8,996 nt of DNA. Origin: an uncultured Eubacteriales bacterium (lineage in GTDB: Bacteria; Bacillota; Clostridia; Christensenellales; Aristaeellaceae). The stretch spans positions 1-8,996 of the forward strand of contig CACZOT010000224.1 in assembly GCA_902782795.1 (NCBI GenBank), read 5' to 3'. This document shows, piece after piece, positions 1 through 6,331 of the stretch (positions are counted from its first letter, which is position 1; the number at the start of each line of letters is the position of its first letter). The translations under genes and the position numbers were made by a program. The notes under the pieces are model-generated. The model saw nothing but the letters and a program-made list of their open reading frames with translations, was not told the DNA's origin and made no database searches.

Positions 1-41
1 AAAAAACCAAACTCGGGTATCCTTTTGTAAAGATACCGGAG
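1..41 (-). terminator. Intrinsic terminator-like hairpin at the left edge
   Basis: Arms at 12-21 and 32-41 pair over 10 bp with one mismatch (15 against 38) around a 10-nt loop. Read on the minus strand, the hairpin runs directly into a T-rich tail (TTTGGTTTTTT), the usual form of a rho-independent terminator. It could end minus-strand transcripts coming from the amidohydrolase about 165 nt upstream. On the plus strand the right arm is followed by a looser T-rich stretch (46-54), so it may also act on a plus-strand gene outside the window. The window edge prevents seeing the full tail. Confidence 0.6.
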
Positions 42-86
42 CCCGCTTTGTTTTGAGAGAATTGCTATCCTTCTGTTTTAAGACTT

Positions 87-153
87 CCCCTAAGATGGGA
101 TTCTTAAGGGCCATTGGCCCTTAAGCAGGGGTCCAGGGGACAGCGTCCCCTGG
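87..153. repeat. Cluster of nested palindromes, possible dispersed intergenic repeat
   Basis: Two near-perfect inverted repeats sit side by side. The first has 10-bp arms at 103-112 (CTTAAGGGCC) and 116-125 with a 3-nt loop. The second has 9-bp arms at 133-141 (CCAGGGGAC) and 145-153 with a 3-nt loop. A third arm at 87-95 can pair with 102-110 with one mismatch, competing with the first hairpin. A 10-bp direct repeat (CCCTGGCGTC) links 148-157 with 175-184. No T tract follows either hairpin, so they are not standard terminators. The form resembles REP/MITE-like intergenic repeats in Clostridia genomes, but no second copy lies in this window, so that reading is inference. Confidence 0.5.
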
Positions 154-204
154 CGTCTCCCCAACGGTGCGGGGCCCTGGCGTCCCAGCGCACGGGCCCT
201 CTGC

Positions 205-996
205 TCACTCTGCGAGGAACAGGTCCGCCGCGCCGTTGAGGATGAGGGCGCGTTCGGCCTCGGTGAGGGGAAGAGTATCGAAGCGGCGCAGCTCATCGCG
301 GACGTCCCACATGGGATAATCGGAGCCGAACATGCACTTTTCCGGCCCGAAGAAGCGGATGAGCCGCATGGCCCGATCGTTGTCGAGGCAAAAAAAGGAG
401 GAGGAGGTATCCGTGTAGGCGCCGAGGCCCTCGAGCTGTTCGAAGACCTCCTCCCAGACGGAGTAGCCGCCGAAATGGGCACACTGCACCTTCATCTCCG
501 GGAAGGAGCGCAGCACGTGGGCGGTACGGCCGGGGTTGGAGAAATCGTAGCGGCTGTCGCCCGTGTGGGCCACGAGGCGCATGCGGCGCTTGGCCATTTC
601 CTCGTAGATGCGCATGGCGCGGGGATCGTCGATGGCGAAAAGCTGCATATCCGGGTGGAGCTTCACGCCCACGAGGCCCATCTCCAGGGCGCGGTCCAGT
701 TCGCCGGCGATATCCGGGAAATCCGGGTGCATGGTGGCGAAACCCACCAGCCGGCCTCCGCTTCCGGCAGCGCTCTGGGCGATGAAATCGTTGATGTGGC
801 GCACCTGCTTGGGGGAAGTCGCCACGCTGTGTACGAAGCAGCGGCCGACGCCCGCGCGCTCGCAGTTGGCGAGGAGGACTTCCTTCGTGCCGTCGCCCCA
901 CATCTCCACGCCGTCGTAGAAGCCGCCGATGGCGCCCGCCGCCTTGCGGGCGATGGCCTCGGGGAAAATATGGGCGTGCGCGTCCGTGATCTTCAT
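205..996 (-). CDS. Metal-dependent amidohydrolase (Amidohydro_2 / COG2159 type)
   Basis: The predicted 263-aa protein is a TIM-barrel metal hydrolase of the amidohydrolase-2 (ACMSD-like) family. Expected metal and catalytic positions are visible: HxH at H7 and H9 in DAHAHIFPE, a GVKLHPD segment (111-115), H144 in VAHTGD, H174 in CAHFGG, and D226 in FGSDYPMWD. Length fits a compact family member. The frame stays open upstream to about 1146, but I chose the ATG at 994-996. Homology to the family begins there (MKITDAHAH), an AGG-type ribosome site lies at 1009-1014, and a good promoter at 1040-1068 would leave the longer form without a leader. Substrate is unknown: the family includes decarboxylases and hydrolases of small carboxylates or cyclic amides. 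There is no signal peptide, so it is cytoplasmic. It stands alone, divergent from parA. Confidence 0.88.
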   Translation of the reverse strand: MKITDAHAHIFPEAIARKAAGAIGGFYDGVEMWGDGTKEVLLANCERAGVGRCFVHSVATSPKQVRHINDFIAQSAAGSGGRLVGFATMHPDFPDIAGELDRALEMGLVGVKLHPDMQLFAIDDPRAMRIYEEMAKRRMRLVAHTGDSRYDFSNPGRTAHVLRSFPEMKVQCAHFGGYSVWEEVFEQLEGLGAYTDTSSSFFCLDNDRAMRLIRFFGPEKCMFGSDYPMWDVRDELRRFDTLPLTEAERALILNGAADLFLAE

Positions 997-1039
997 GTCG
1001 ATCGTCTGCCTTTCGGGAAACCGGGGAAATTTGCCATGC

Positions 1040-1068
1040 AGTATAGCAGACGCCCCGCGCGCCGTCAA
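1040..1068 (-). promoter_or_regulatory. Sigma-A-like promoter for the amidohydrolase
   Basis: On the minus strand TTGACG (1068-1063) and TATACT (1045-1040) are separated by exactly 17 bp. Each hexamer differs from consensus at one position. The -10 lies 43 nt upstream of the chosen ATG at 996, giving a leader of roughly 35-40 nt. This promoter also supports the shorter start over the extended reading frame. Confidence 0.75.
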
Positions 1069-1151
1069 CCGCAAAGAAGGGAAGCGCGGGTTGCTTTTTC
1101 GGGGCGATTTTTCGTACGTTGGTCGGTTTTTGGCGGAAGAACGCACAAGTT

Positions 1152-1167
1152 AACCCAATATGGGGTT
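1152..1167. promoter_or_regulatory. Imperfect palindrome overlapping the parA -35 region
   Basis: AACCCAATATGGGGTT is a 16-bp palindrome with a single mismatched pair (1157/1162). Its right end overlaps the first two bases of the proposed -35 hexamer at 1166-1171. A dimeric regulator bound here could repress parAB transcription. Autoregulation by ParA is known in other bacteria, but nothing here shows which protein, if any, binds. Confidence 0.3.
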
Positions 1168-1194
1168 GTATGTACGCCTGTTTTTCGCTATAAT
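1166..1194 (+). promoter_or_regulatory. Promoter for the parA-parB-L,D-transpeptidase cluster
   Basis: A perfect TATAAT lies at 1189-1194, 17 bp downstream of a weak -35 match, TTGTAT (1166-1171). Transcription would begin near 1201, leaving a leader of about 38 nt before the chosen parA start. The -10 is convincing. The -35 matches consensus only in its TTG, so an activator or other upstream contact is possible. Confidence 0.65.
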
Positions 1195-1227
1195 GGTTCC
1201 AGGAAACGGAACATGGTCGGTTAGAGC

Positions 1228-1232
1228 GGAGG
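1228..1232 (+). promoter_or_regulatory. Ribosome binding site deciding the parA start
   Basis: GGAGG directly abuts the first in-frame ATG (1233), leaving no spacer, but stands 6 nt before the second ATG (1239). Normal spacing is about 5-9 nt, so the second ATG is the likelier start. It also gives the MGKVIAVTNQKGG opening typical of Soj-type ParA. Confidence 0.7.
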
Positions 1233-1238
1233 ATGCGC

Positions 1239-2000
1239 ATGGGCAAGGTCATCGCGGTCACGAATCAGAAGGGCGGCGTAGGCAAGACGACGACCGCCGT
1301 CAACCTGAGCGCCTGCCTGGCCGTGCAGGGAAAAAAGGTCCTCCTGGTGGATATCGACCCCCAGCGCAACGCCACCAGCGGCCTGGGCGCGCGGGAAGGC
1401 GAGGGCCCGACCCTGTACGAGCTGCTGGTCGACCCGGAAATGGACCCCCACGAGGCCCTGCGCAAGAGCGAAGTCGAGGGGCTCGACGTGCTGCCGGGCT
1501 CCATCGAGCTTTCCGGCGCGGAGATCGAGCTGATCGGGACCGAGCGGCGCGAGTACCTCGTCAAGGGCGTTCTGGACCGGCTGCGCGGCGAGTACGATTT
1601 CATCCTCATCGATTGCCCGCCCTCTCTGAGCCTGCTCACGCTCAACGCCCTCACGGCGGCGGACAGCATGCTCGTGCCCATCCAGTGCGAATACTACGCG
1701 CTCGAGGGCGTGGGCCAGCTTATGAACACGCTGATGCTCGTGCGCAAGCGCCTGAACCCGGGCCTGAAGATCGAGGGCGTGGTGCTCACGATGTACGATT
1801 CCCGCACCAATCTCTCCGAGCAGGTGGCAGAGGAAGTGCGCAGGTACTTCCGCAACCAGCTCTTCAAGACCACGATCCCCCGCAACGTGCGCCTGAGCGA
1901 GGCCCCCAGCCACGCCCAGCCCATTCATCTGTATGATCCGCGCTGCGCCGGGGCCCAGGCTTACATGCAGCTGGCCGGGGAACTCATCCGCGGGATCTGA
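1239..2000 (+). CDS. parA: Chromosome-partitioning ATPase ParA (Soj)
   Basis: This is a 253-aa, Soj-sized ParA/MinD-family ATPase. In chromosome segregation, ATP-bound ParA dimers bind DNA nonspecifically, and ParB-parS complexes stimulate hydrolysis and pull origins apart. Visible motifs are the deviant Walker A KGGVGKTT (11-18) with its signature lysine at 11, the Walker A' segment DIDPQRN (38-44), the Walker B region FILIDCPPSLSLLT (121-134), and the conserved RNVRLSEAPS (215-224). There is no N-terminal DNA-binding domain, which points to a chromosomal type rather than a large plasmid ParA. The start at 1239 is chosen on ribosome-site spacing, with 1233 as an alternative adding two residues. 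parB follows after 40 nt in the same direction, and the pair shares the promoter at 1166-1194. Confidence 0.96.
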   Translation: MGKVIAVTNQKGGVGKTTTAVNLSACLAVQGKKVLLVDIDPQRNATSGLGAREGEGPTLYELLVDPEMDPHEALRKSEVEGLDVLPGSIELSGAEIELIGTERREYLVKGVLDRLRGEYDFILIDCPPSLSLLTLNALTAADSMLVPIQCEYYALEGVGQLMNTLMLVRKRLNPGLKIEGVVLTMYDSRTNLSEQVAEEVRRYFRNQLFKTTIPRNVRLSEAPSHAQPIHLYDPRCAGAQAYMQLAGELIRGI

Positions 2001-2040
2001 CGACTAAAGAAAACGAAGGAAATAATTGGAGGCTTTCCTC

Positions 2041-2916
2041 ATGGTGAAAAAGACCGGCCTGGGGCGCGGACTGAGCGCGCTGCTCGGAGACACGGAGAAT
2101 CTTCTTTCGGAAGCGGACAAGACCGCCGAGGCGGTGGTCTCGCTGCCCCTGGATCAGATCGACCCCAACGCCGATCAGCCCCGCAAGCGTTTCGATACGG
2201 ACGCCCTGGCCCAGCTGGCCGCGTCCATCCGCTCCGTGGGCGTGCTCCAGCCCGTGCTCGTGCACAAAAACGGCGAGAGGTATACCATCATCGCCGGCGA
2301 GAGGCGCTGGCGCGCCGCCCGCATGGCGGGCCTGACGGAGATCCCCGCCATCGTGCGGGATCTCGAGCGCACCGCCCGCTACGAGGCCGCCCTCATCGAA
2401 AACCTCCAGCGCGACGACCTCAACCCTGTCGAGGAGGCCATGGGCGTGCGCAACCTCATGGAGCAGTGCGGTTACACCCAGGAGGCCGCCGCCGAGCGCA
2501 TCGGCCGCAGCCGTCCCGCGGTGGCGAACCTACTCAGGCTTTTGAACCTGCCGGACGGCGTTCTGGATATGCTGCGCGACGGTCGCCTCAGCGCCGGTCA
2601 CGGCCGCGCCCTCGCCGCCCTGGAGGACGAAAAGGCCCAGCTGCGCCTGGCCGAGACCGCGGCGGAGCAGGGGTGGTCCGTGCGCCAGATGGAGAAGGCC
2701 TGCGCCGCCATCACCGCCGTCAAGCCGGAAAAGAAGCCCCAGCCTCCCCGCGCGCCGGAGCTGGGCGAGCTCGAACACATGGCGCGCCAGGCCTTCGGCA
2801 CCAAGGCGGAACTCGAGGGCGACGAGACGCGCGGGCGGCTCGTCCTGCGCTACTACAGCGCCGAAGATCTCCAGCGCATCTGGGATCTGCTCGAGCGCCT
2901 GCAGCCCGGCCATTGA
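2041..2916 (+). CDS. parB: Chromosome-partitioning protein ParB (Spo0J)
   Basis: ParB is a CTP-dependent clamp that loads at parS sites and spreads, recruiting SMC and stimulating ParA. The 291-aa protein has the family layout. A basic N-terminus with GLGRGLSALLG (6-16) is the usual ParA-interacting segment. The ParB/sulfiredoxin domain (about 33-125) carries the CTP-binding box GERRWR (86-91) and ENLQRDDLNP (120-129). A helix-turn-helix follows (about 134-160, GYTQEAAAERIGRSRPAVANL). A charged linker leads to a C-terminal dimerisation region (about 231-291). The ATG at 2041 is chosen because GGAGG at 2028-2032 lies 8 nt upstream. A TTG-initiated extension to 2026 would begin before that site. 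It lies 40 nt after parA and 62 nt before the L,D-transpeptidase. No parS-like palindrome is seen nearby. Confidence 0.96.
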   Translation: MVKKTGLGRGLSALLGDTENLLSEADKTAEAVVSLPLDQIDPNADQPRKRFDTDALAQLAASIRSVGVLQPVLVHKNGERYTIIAGERRWRAARMAGLTEIPAIVRDLERTARYEAALIENLQRDDLNPVEEAMGVRNLMEQCGYTQEAAAERIGRSRPAVANLLRLLNLPDGVLDMLRDGRLSAGHGRALAALEDEKAQLRLAETAAEQGWSVRQMEKACAAITAVKPEKKPQPPRAPELGELEHMARQAFGTKAELEGDETRGRLVLRYYSAEDLQRIWDLLERLQPGH

Positions 2917-2942
2917 AATACGAATTCCACGAAAGCGAAACG

Positions 2943-2961
2943 CGCCGGAAGCCGTCCGGCG
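2943..2961 (+). other. Intercistronic hairpin before the L,D-transpeptidase ribosome site
   Basis: CGCCGGA (2943-2949) pairs perfectly with TCCGGCG (2955-2961) around a 5-nt loop. It ends 3 nt before the ribosome binding site at 2965-2971. No T tract follows, so it is not a terminator. It could stabilise a processed end or modulate initiation of the third gene, which would be inference. Confidence 0.45.
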
Positions 2962-2978
2962 TCTGGGAGGGAAAGACC

Positions 2979-4616
2979 GTGCGAAAAAAAGGTATACTGG
3001 GAGTGTTCCTGGCCCTGATCCTGTGCTTTGGCGCCGTGGCTCCGGCATGTGCCGTGAACCGCGGGGTGGGGCAGTACGCCATCATCATGACGGGAGACCT
3101 GCGCCCCGGCGACACGGGCGACGCCGTCGCCTCTCTGCAGCGGCGCCTGGCCGTGCTGGGGTATCTGCGCGGCGAGCCCACCGGCACCTATGACGACGCC
3201 ACGAAGCGCGCCGTCGCCCAGTTCGAGACCTACCTGAGCGCCCAGCAGGATCCGATCATCGGCATCGACGGGGTGGCCCCCGCCGCGCCGGAAGGAGCCG
3301 TCGTCGTGGACGGCGAGGCGGACACCAACGTCCTGGAGACGCTCTATTCCCTCACCGACGGCTGCTTCCAGGAGCAGCTGCGCCTCGGCGACGACAACAG
3401 CGAGGTTTTGCGCCTGCAGAACCGCCTGGCCAACCTCGGCTACCTCTCCGGAAAGCTGGACACCATTTTCGGCAGCCAGACGCGCATCGCCGTGCGAGCG
3501 TTCCAGTTCGCCAATTCTCTCAAGGAAGACGGCATCGCCACCCAGGAGACGCAGGAGCTCCTCTATTCCGACGAGGCCGTGCCCGCCGCCTACCCCGCCC
3601 TCGCCTCCGGCGATTCCGGCGCGAAAGTCATGCGGCTGCAGGAGCTGCTCATGCGCCTGGGCTTCCTCGAGGCCACTCAGGCGGACGGCACCTACGGCAA
3701 CGCCACGAAGATCGCCGTCTCCAACCTGCAGACGTATCTGCGCAACAAGGGCGTGCGCCTGGGCGCGAACCGCAACACCGCCCAGGAGACCGAGATGGGC
3801 ATGGTCTTCCCCGTCGGCGAGGATATGACCGTGGAGACCGTCTCCGTCACGCCCGCGCCGTCCGACGTCTCCTCGCCCAACATGTCCGGCGAGGCCATCG
3901 CCTACAACGGCGAGGACCCCTATGATATCAGCGCCAACGGCGTGATGGATTCGCTGCTCATGGAGTATATCTCCACCACGGACACCGTCTCCATGCTCGG
4001 CACCATGAAGAAGGACGATTGGAACGACGAGGTCAAGCGCGTGCAGCGCCGCCTTTTCTCCCTGGAGTACCTCTTCTCCACCGCGGACGGAGTCTACGGC
4101 ACCGGTACCGAGGCGGCCGTGCTCGAGTTCCAGCGGCGCAACCACCTCACCGAGACGGGCCGCTGCGACCAGGCCACCCTCGCCCTCATGTTCTCCAACG
4201 AGGCGCGCCGCGGCATGCGCACCTACCGCATCATCGTCTCCGTGGACGAGCAGAAGGTGTACGTCTACACCTACGACGCCAACGACCAGTACACCAAGCT
4301 CGTGCGCACCATGACCTGCTCCACCGGCACGCGCTCCACGCCCACGCCCCTTGGCACCTTTACCAACACCGGCCGCGGCGCCCGCTGGCACCAGTTCACC
4401 AAGTGGGGCTCCTGGGCCCAGTACGCCTTCTATATCAACGGCGATATCCTCTTCCATTCCGTGCTCTACAACACCAACAACGAGAATTCGCTCATCCGCT
4501 CCTCCGTGAGCGCCCTGGGAAGGCGCGCTTCCCACGGCTGCGTGCGCCTCTCCGTGGAGGACGCCAAGTGGATCTGGACCAACTGCGAACAGCATACCAC
4601 CGTCATCGTGCGCTGA
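2979..4616 (+). CDS. Secreted L,D-transpeptidase (YkuD) with four peptidoglycan-binding modules
   Basis: This 545-aa exported enzyme is predicted to make or remodel L,D cross-links in peptidoglycan, or attach substrates to it. It begins with a signal peptide (KK, then a hydrophobic stretch at about 5-20, ending near APACA at 21-25). Four PG_binding_1-like modules follow at about 40-84, 135-178, 208-255 and 345-405, each with the LQxxLxxLGYL and TxxAVxxFQ patterns. An acidic, Thr/Ser-rich linker spans about 275-340. The C-terminal YkuD domain (about 415-545) carries H493 and the catalytic SHGCVR motif with C521. The GTG start at 2979 is chosen because GGGAGGG (2965-2971) lies 7 nt upstream and the signal peptide starts there. 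The frame remains open back into parB, but that part is only parB read out of frame. Close spacing after parB and the terminator at 4635 suggest it is the last gene of the parAB transcript. Confidence 0.92.
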   Translation: MRKKGILGVFLALILCFGAVAPACAVNRGVGQYAIIMTGDLRPGDTGDAVASLQRRLAVLGYLRGEPTGTYDDATKRAVAQFETYLSAQQDPIIGIDGVAPAAPEGAVVVDGEADTNVLETLYSLTDGCFQEQLRLGDDNSEVLRLQNRLANLGYLSGKLDTIFGSQTRIAVRAFQFANSLKEDGIATQETQELLYSDEAVPAAYPALASGDSGAKVMRLQELLMRLGFLEATQADGTYGNATKIAVSNLQTYLRNKGVRLGANRNTAQETEMGMVFPVGEDMTVETVSVTPAPSDVSSPNMSGEAIAYNGEDPYDISANGVMDSLLMEYISTTDTVSMLGTMKKDDWNDEVKRVQRRLFSLEYLFSTADGVYGTGTEAAVLEFQRRNHLTETGRCDQATLALMFSNEARRGMRTYRIIVSVDEQKVYVYTYDANDQYTKLVRTMTCSTGTRSTPTPLGTFTNTGRGARWHQFTKWGSWAQYAFYINGDILFHSVLYNTNNENSLIRSSVSALGRRASHGCVRLSVEDAKWIWTNCEQHTTVIVR

Positions 4617-4634
4617 AGAAACGCGCCTGGCGAC

Positions 4635-4669
4635 CCGCCCGGAAGGCCGTGCCTTCCGGGCGGCTTTTT
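4635..4669 (+). terminator. Strong intrinsic terminator after the L,D-transpeptidase gene
   Basis: A perfect 13-bp stem pairs 4635-4647 with 4651-4663 around the 3-nt loop CGT, followed by C and TTTTT (4665-4669). It lies 18 nt after the stop codon and separates the parAB-transpeptidase cluster from the deacetylase pair, which has its own promoter just downstream. Confidence 0.93.
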
Positions 4670-4688
4670 CGCTTGGGGGACGCGCGCC

Positions 4689-4718
4689 TTGCGGCGGGGG
4701 TGGGAATTGTGGTACAAT
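4689..4718 (+). promoter_or_regulatory. Promoter for the deacetylase gene pair
   Basis: TACAAT (4713-4718) is preceded by TGG, making an extended -10 (TGGTACAAT). A weak -35, TTGCGG (4689-4694), lies 18 bp upstream. The site sits just after the terminator at 4635-4669 and about 60 nt before the first deacetylase start. The extended -10 compensates for the poor -35. Confidence 0.65.
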
Positions 4719-4737
4719 AACCGTTAGGGGATTCGTA

Positions 4738-4758
4738 CCGCGCGGAAACGCCGCGCGG
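4738..4758 (+). other. Leader hairpin just before the first deacetylase ribosome site
   Basis: CCGCGCGG occurs at 4738-4745 and again at 4751-4758. The octamer is self-complementary, so the copies form a perfect 8-bp GC stem with a 5-nt AAACG loop. It ends directly upstream of the purine-rich ribosome site GGAGAGG (4760-4766). There is no T tract. It may affect translation or leader stability; there is not enough structure to call a riboswitch. Confidence 0.45.
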
Positions 4759-4779
4759 CGGAGAGGCGGGCGTTGAAAC

Positions 4780-6273
4780 ATGAAGAAGGCGATCCTGGCG
4801 GCGCTCCTGGCGCTGATGGTGCTCCTGCAGGCGGCGGCGGCCGTGGAGGGGGAAATGTTTTACTGCATCTGGATGGAGCTCGACGCGTTCGATCCCATCG
4901 TGGATGAGGGCGCCAACGTGACCATGCAGGGCCGCATCGCGGCGGGTGGCCCCATTGAGAGGATCGAAGCGGAACTGTACGACCTGCGCAAGCTCGAGGT
5001 CGAAAAGACCTGGATCTGGACCGCCGAGGAAAACGGCGAGGCCAGCGAGGTCTCCCTGGACGACGTGCGGCGCGGCCTCTTCCGCGGCGTGAAGCCGGGC
5101 GAGAAGAGCCTGCGCGTCACCGCCCGGGGCGAGGGGCGCGATTTCGAGCTGTGCGAGAGGCAGATGTACTTCTGCGGCTCGCCCGATCAGATCGGCAATA
5201 TCTCCTCGGACTGCGTGTTCGAGTGCCCCTACCAGCGGGGCGTGCTCTGGAACGACAACAATTCCTATACGAGCTGGGGCCCGTCCAGCGCGGAGGACCT
5301 GCTCACCGTCACGCTGCCGGAGGGCGTTTCGGCCGAAGGCTTCCAGGTGCAGTGGGGGAGAAAACCGGAAAACCTGCTTCTTCGCTGCTATGACGCCGCG
5401 GGCGCGCTGCTTCTGGAGACGCGCGCGGGGGAATTCTTCCCCATCCTCGCCTGGTACGACCTGCCCGCCGAGGCGCGCTCCTTCACCCTGCGCTGCCCCG
5501 GGAGCATCATCGAAGAGCTGCTCGTCTTCGAGCAGGGCCGCACGCCCGAAATGGCCCAGCGCTGGAAGCCGACCCCCGAGAAGTGGGACCTGATGCTCGT
5601 TTCCACCCATCAGGACGACGAGCTCCTCTTCTTCGGCGGCGCCCTGGCCTGGTACGCGGCTGCGGGACGCGAGGTGGGCGTCGTGTACATGGCCAACTGC
5701 GGCGCTCTGCGCTACAAGGAGGCCCTGCACGGCCTCTGGTCCCAGGGGTTGAAGAACTATCCCGTCTTCACGGGCCTGCGCGACGGCCATCGCGAGAGCC
5801 GCAAGGTCGCCCTGGACGACTGGGGCGGCGAGGAGTACGTGATCGGCCTGCTGGTGGAGGATATCCGCCATTACAAGCCGGAGGTCGTCCTCACCCACGA
5901 TTTTAACGGCGAGTACGGCCACAAGCAGCACATCGCCACCGCTTACGCCGTCTCCAAGGCCGTCGAGGCCGCGGCCGATCCGGAGCGGTACCCGGATTCC
6001 GCCGCCCGCTACGGCGTCTGGAACCCCAAGAAGCTCTACATCCACCTCTGGGGCGAAAACAAGATCACCATGGATTGGAGCCGCGAGGTGCCCGGTTTCG
6101 GCGGCCTGACGGGCATGGAGGTCTCCCGCCGCGGGTATGACCAGCACCGCTCCCAGCAGCAGTACGTGCACTACAGCCTCGGCTACCGCTACCCCAACGT
6201 GGAATTTGGCCTCTACCACACCGCCGTCGGCCCGGACGTGTCCGGCGGGGATTTCTTCGAGAACATCGATTGA
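4780..6273 (+). CDS. Exported PIG-L/LmbE-family deacetylase, first of a tandem pair
   Basis: The 497-aa protein is a predicted exported zinc de-N-acetylase. It has a signal peptide (MKKA, hydrophobic to about residue 20). A beta-rich Ig-like region spans about 28-133 (GANVTMQGRIAAGGPIERIEA). A region at about 140-252 resembles an F5/8-type C (discoidin) carbohydrate-binding fold (WNDNNSYTSW, then AEDLLTVTLPEGV). The PIG-L domain spans about 268-497. Its first metal motif is THQDDE: H277 and D280 are expected zinc ligands and D279 the general base. The second is GEYGHKQH, with H384 the likely third ligand. Family members remove N-acetyl groups from GlcNAc-type substrates. Export argues against an MshB/BshB-like intracellular thiol pathway. 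The ATG lies 9 nt after GGCGGG and 13 nt after GGAGAGG, an adequate site. The next gene, 58 nt downstream, is a paralogue. The substrate is unknown. Confidence 0.88.
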   Translation: MKKAILAALLALMVLLQAAAAVEGEMFYCIWMELDAFDPIVDEGANVTMQGRIAAGGPIERIEAELYDLRKLEVEKTWIWTAEENGEASEVSLDDVRRGLFRGVKPGEKSLRVTARGEGRDFELCERQMYFCGSPDQIGNISSDCVFECPYQRGVLWNDNNSYTSWGPSSAEDLLTVTLPEGVSAEGFQVQWGRKPENLLLRCYDAAGALLLETRAGEFFPILAWYDLPAEARSFTLRCPGSIIEELLVFEQGRTPEMAQRWKPTPEKWDLMLVSTHQDDELLFFGGALAWYAAAGREVGVVYMANCGALRYKEALHGLWSQGLKNYPVFTGLRDGHRESRKVALDDWGGEEYVIGLLVEDIRHYKPEVVLTHDFNGEYGHKQHIATAYAVSKAVEAAADPERYPDSAARYGVWNPKKLYIHLWGENKITMDWSREVPGFGGLTGMEVSRRGYDQHRSQQQYVHYSLGYRYPNVEFGLYHTAVGPDVSGGDFFENID

Positions 6274-6326
6274 CCTTTGTACGACAGTATAGCAGCGGAC
6301 AGGCATGAAAGGACGACCGTCATAAA

Positions 6327-6331
6327 GGGAG
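6327..6331 (+). promoter_or_regulatory. Ribosome site that leaves the second deacetylase start uncertain
   Basis: GGGAG directly touches the ATG at 6332, leaving no spacer, but lies 9 nt before an in-frame TTG at 6341. From that TTG the protein would begin with RRKWLAIALAVV, a compact signal peptide. The next upstream purine-rich site (6308-6313) is 18 nt from the ATG, too far for normal initiation. Confidence 0.5.

Noticed and set aside
997..1146. Longer N-terminus for the amidohydrolase
   Set aside because: The extra 50 residues are basic and unlike the family, and the near-consensus promoter lies inside them.
475..1224. A 249-codon plus-strand frame opposite the amidohydrolase
   Set aside because: It is a mirror of the amidohydrolase with no family motif, and it runs through both divergent promoters.
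2466..2978. Upstream extension of the L,D-transpeptidase frame into parB
   Set aside because: The translated extension is an Arg/Pro/Gly-rich shadow of parB. The GTG at 2979 has a good ribosome site and is followed at once by a signal peptide.
2993..2998. TATACT at the start of the L,D-transpeptidase gene as a -10 box
   Set aside because: It has no -35 at the right distance and lies inside the signal peptide coding sequence.
2853..4781. A 642-codon open frame on the minus strand opposite the L,D-transpeptidase
   Set aside because: It is the antisense of a well-recognised gene. Its product is a low-complexity Gly/Ala/Val/His-rich sequence typical of GC-rich reverse frames, with no domain or ribosome site.
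4771..4786. TGAAACATGAAG as a half parS site
   Set aside because: Only a short half resembles the parS sequence and the palindromic partner is absent.
6270..6293. Possible promoter between the two deacetylases (TTGACC and TATAGC)
   Set aside because: The hexamers are only 12 bp apart, too short for a sigma-A promoter, and no better pair is present.
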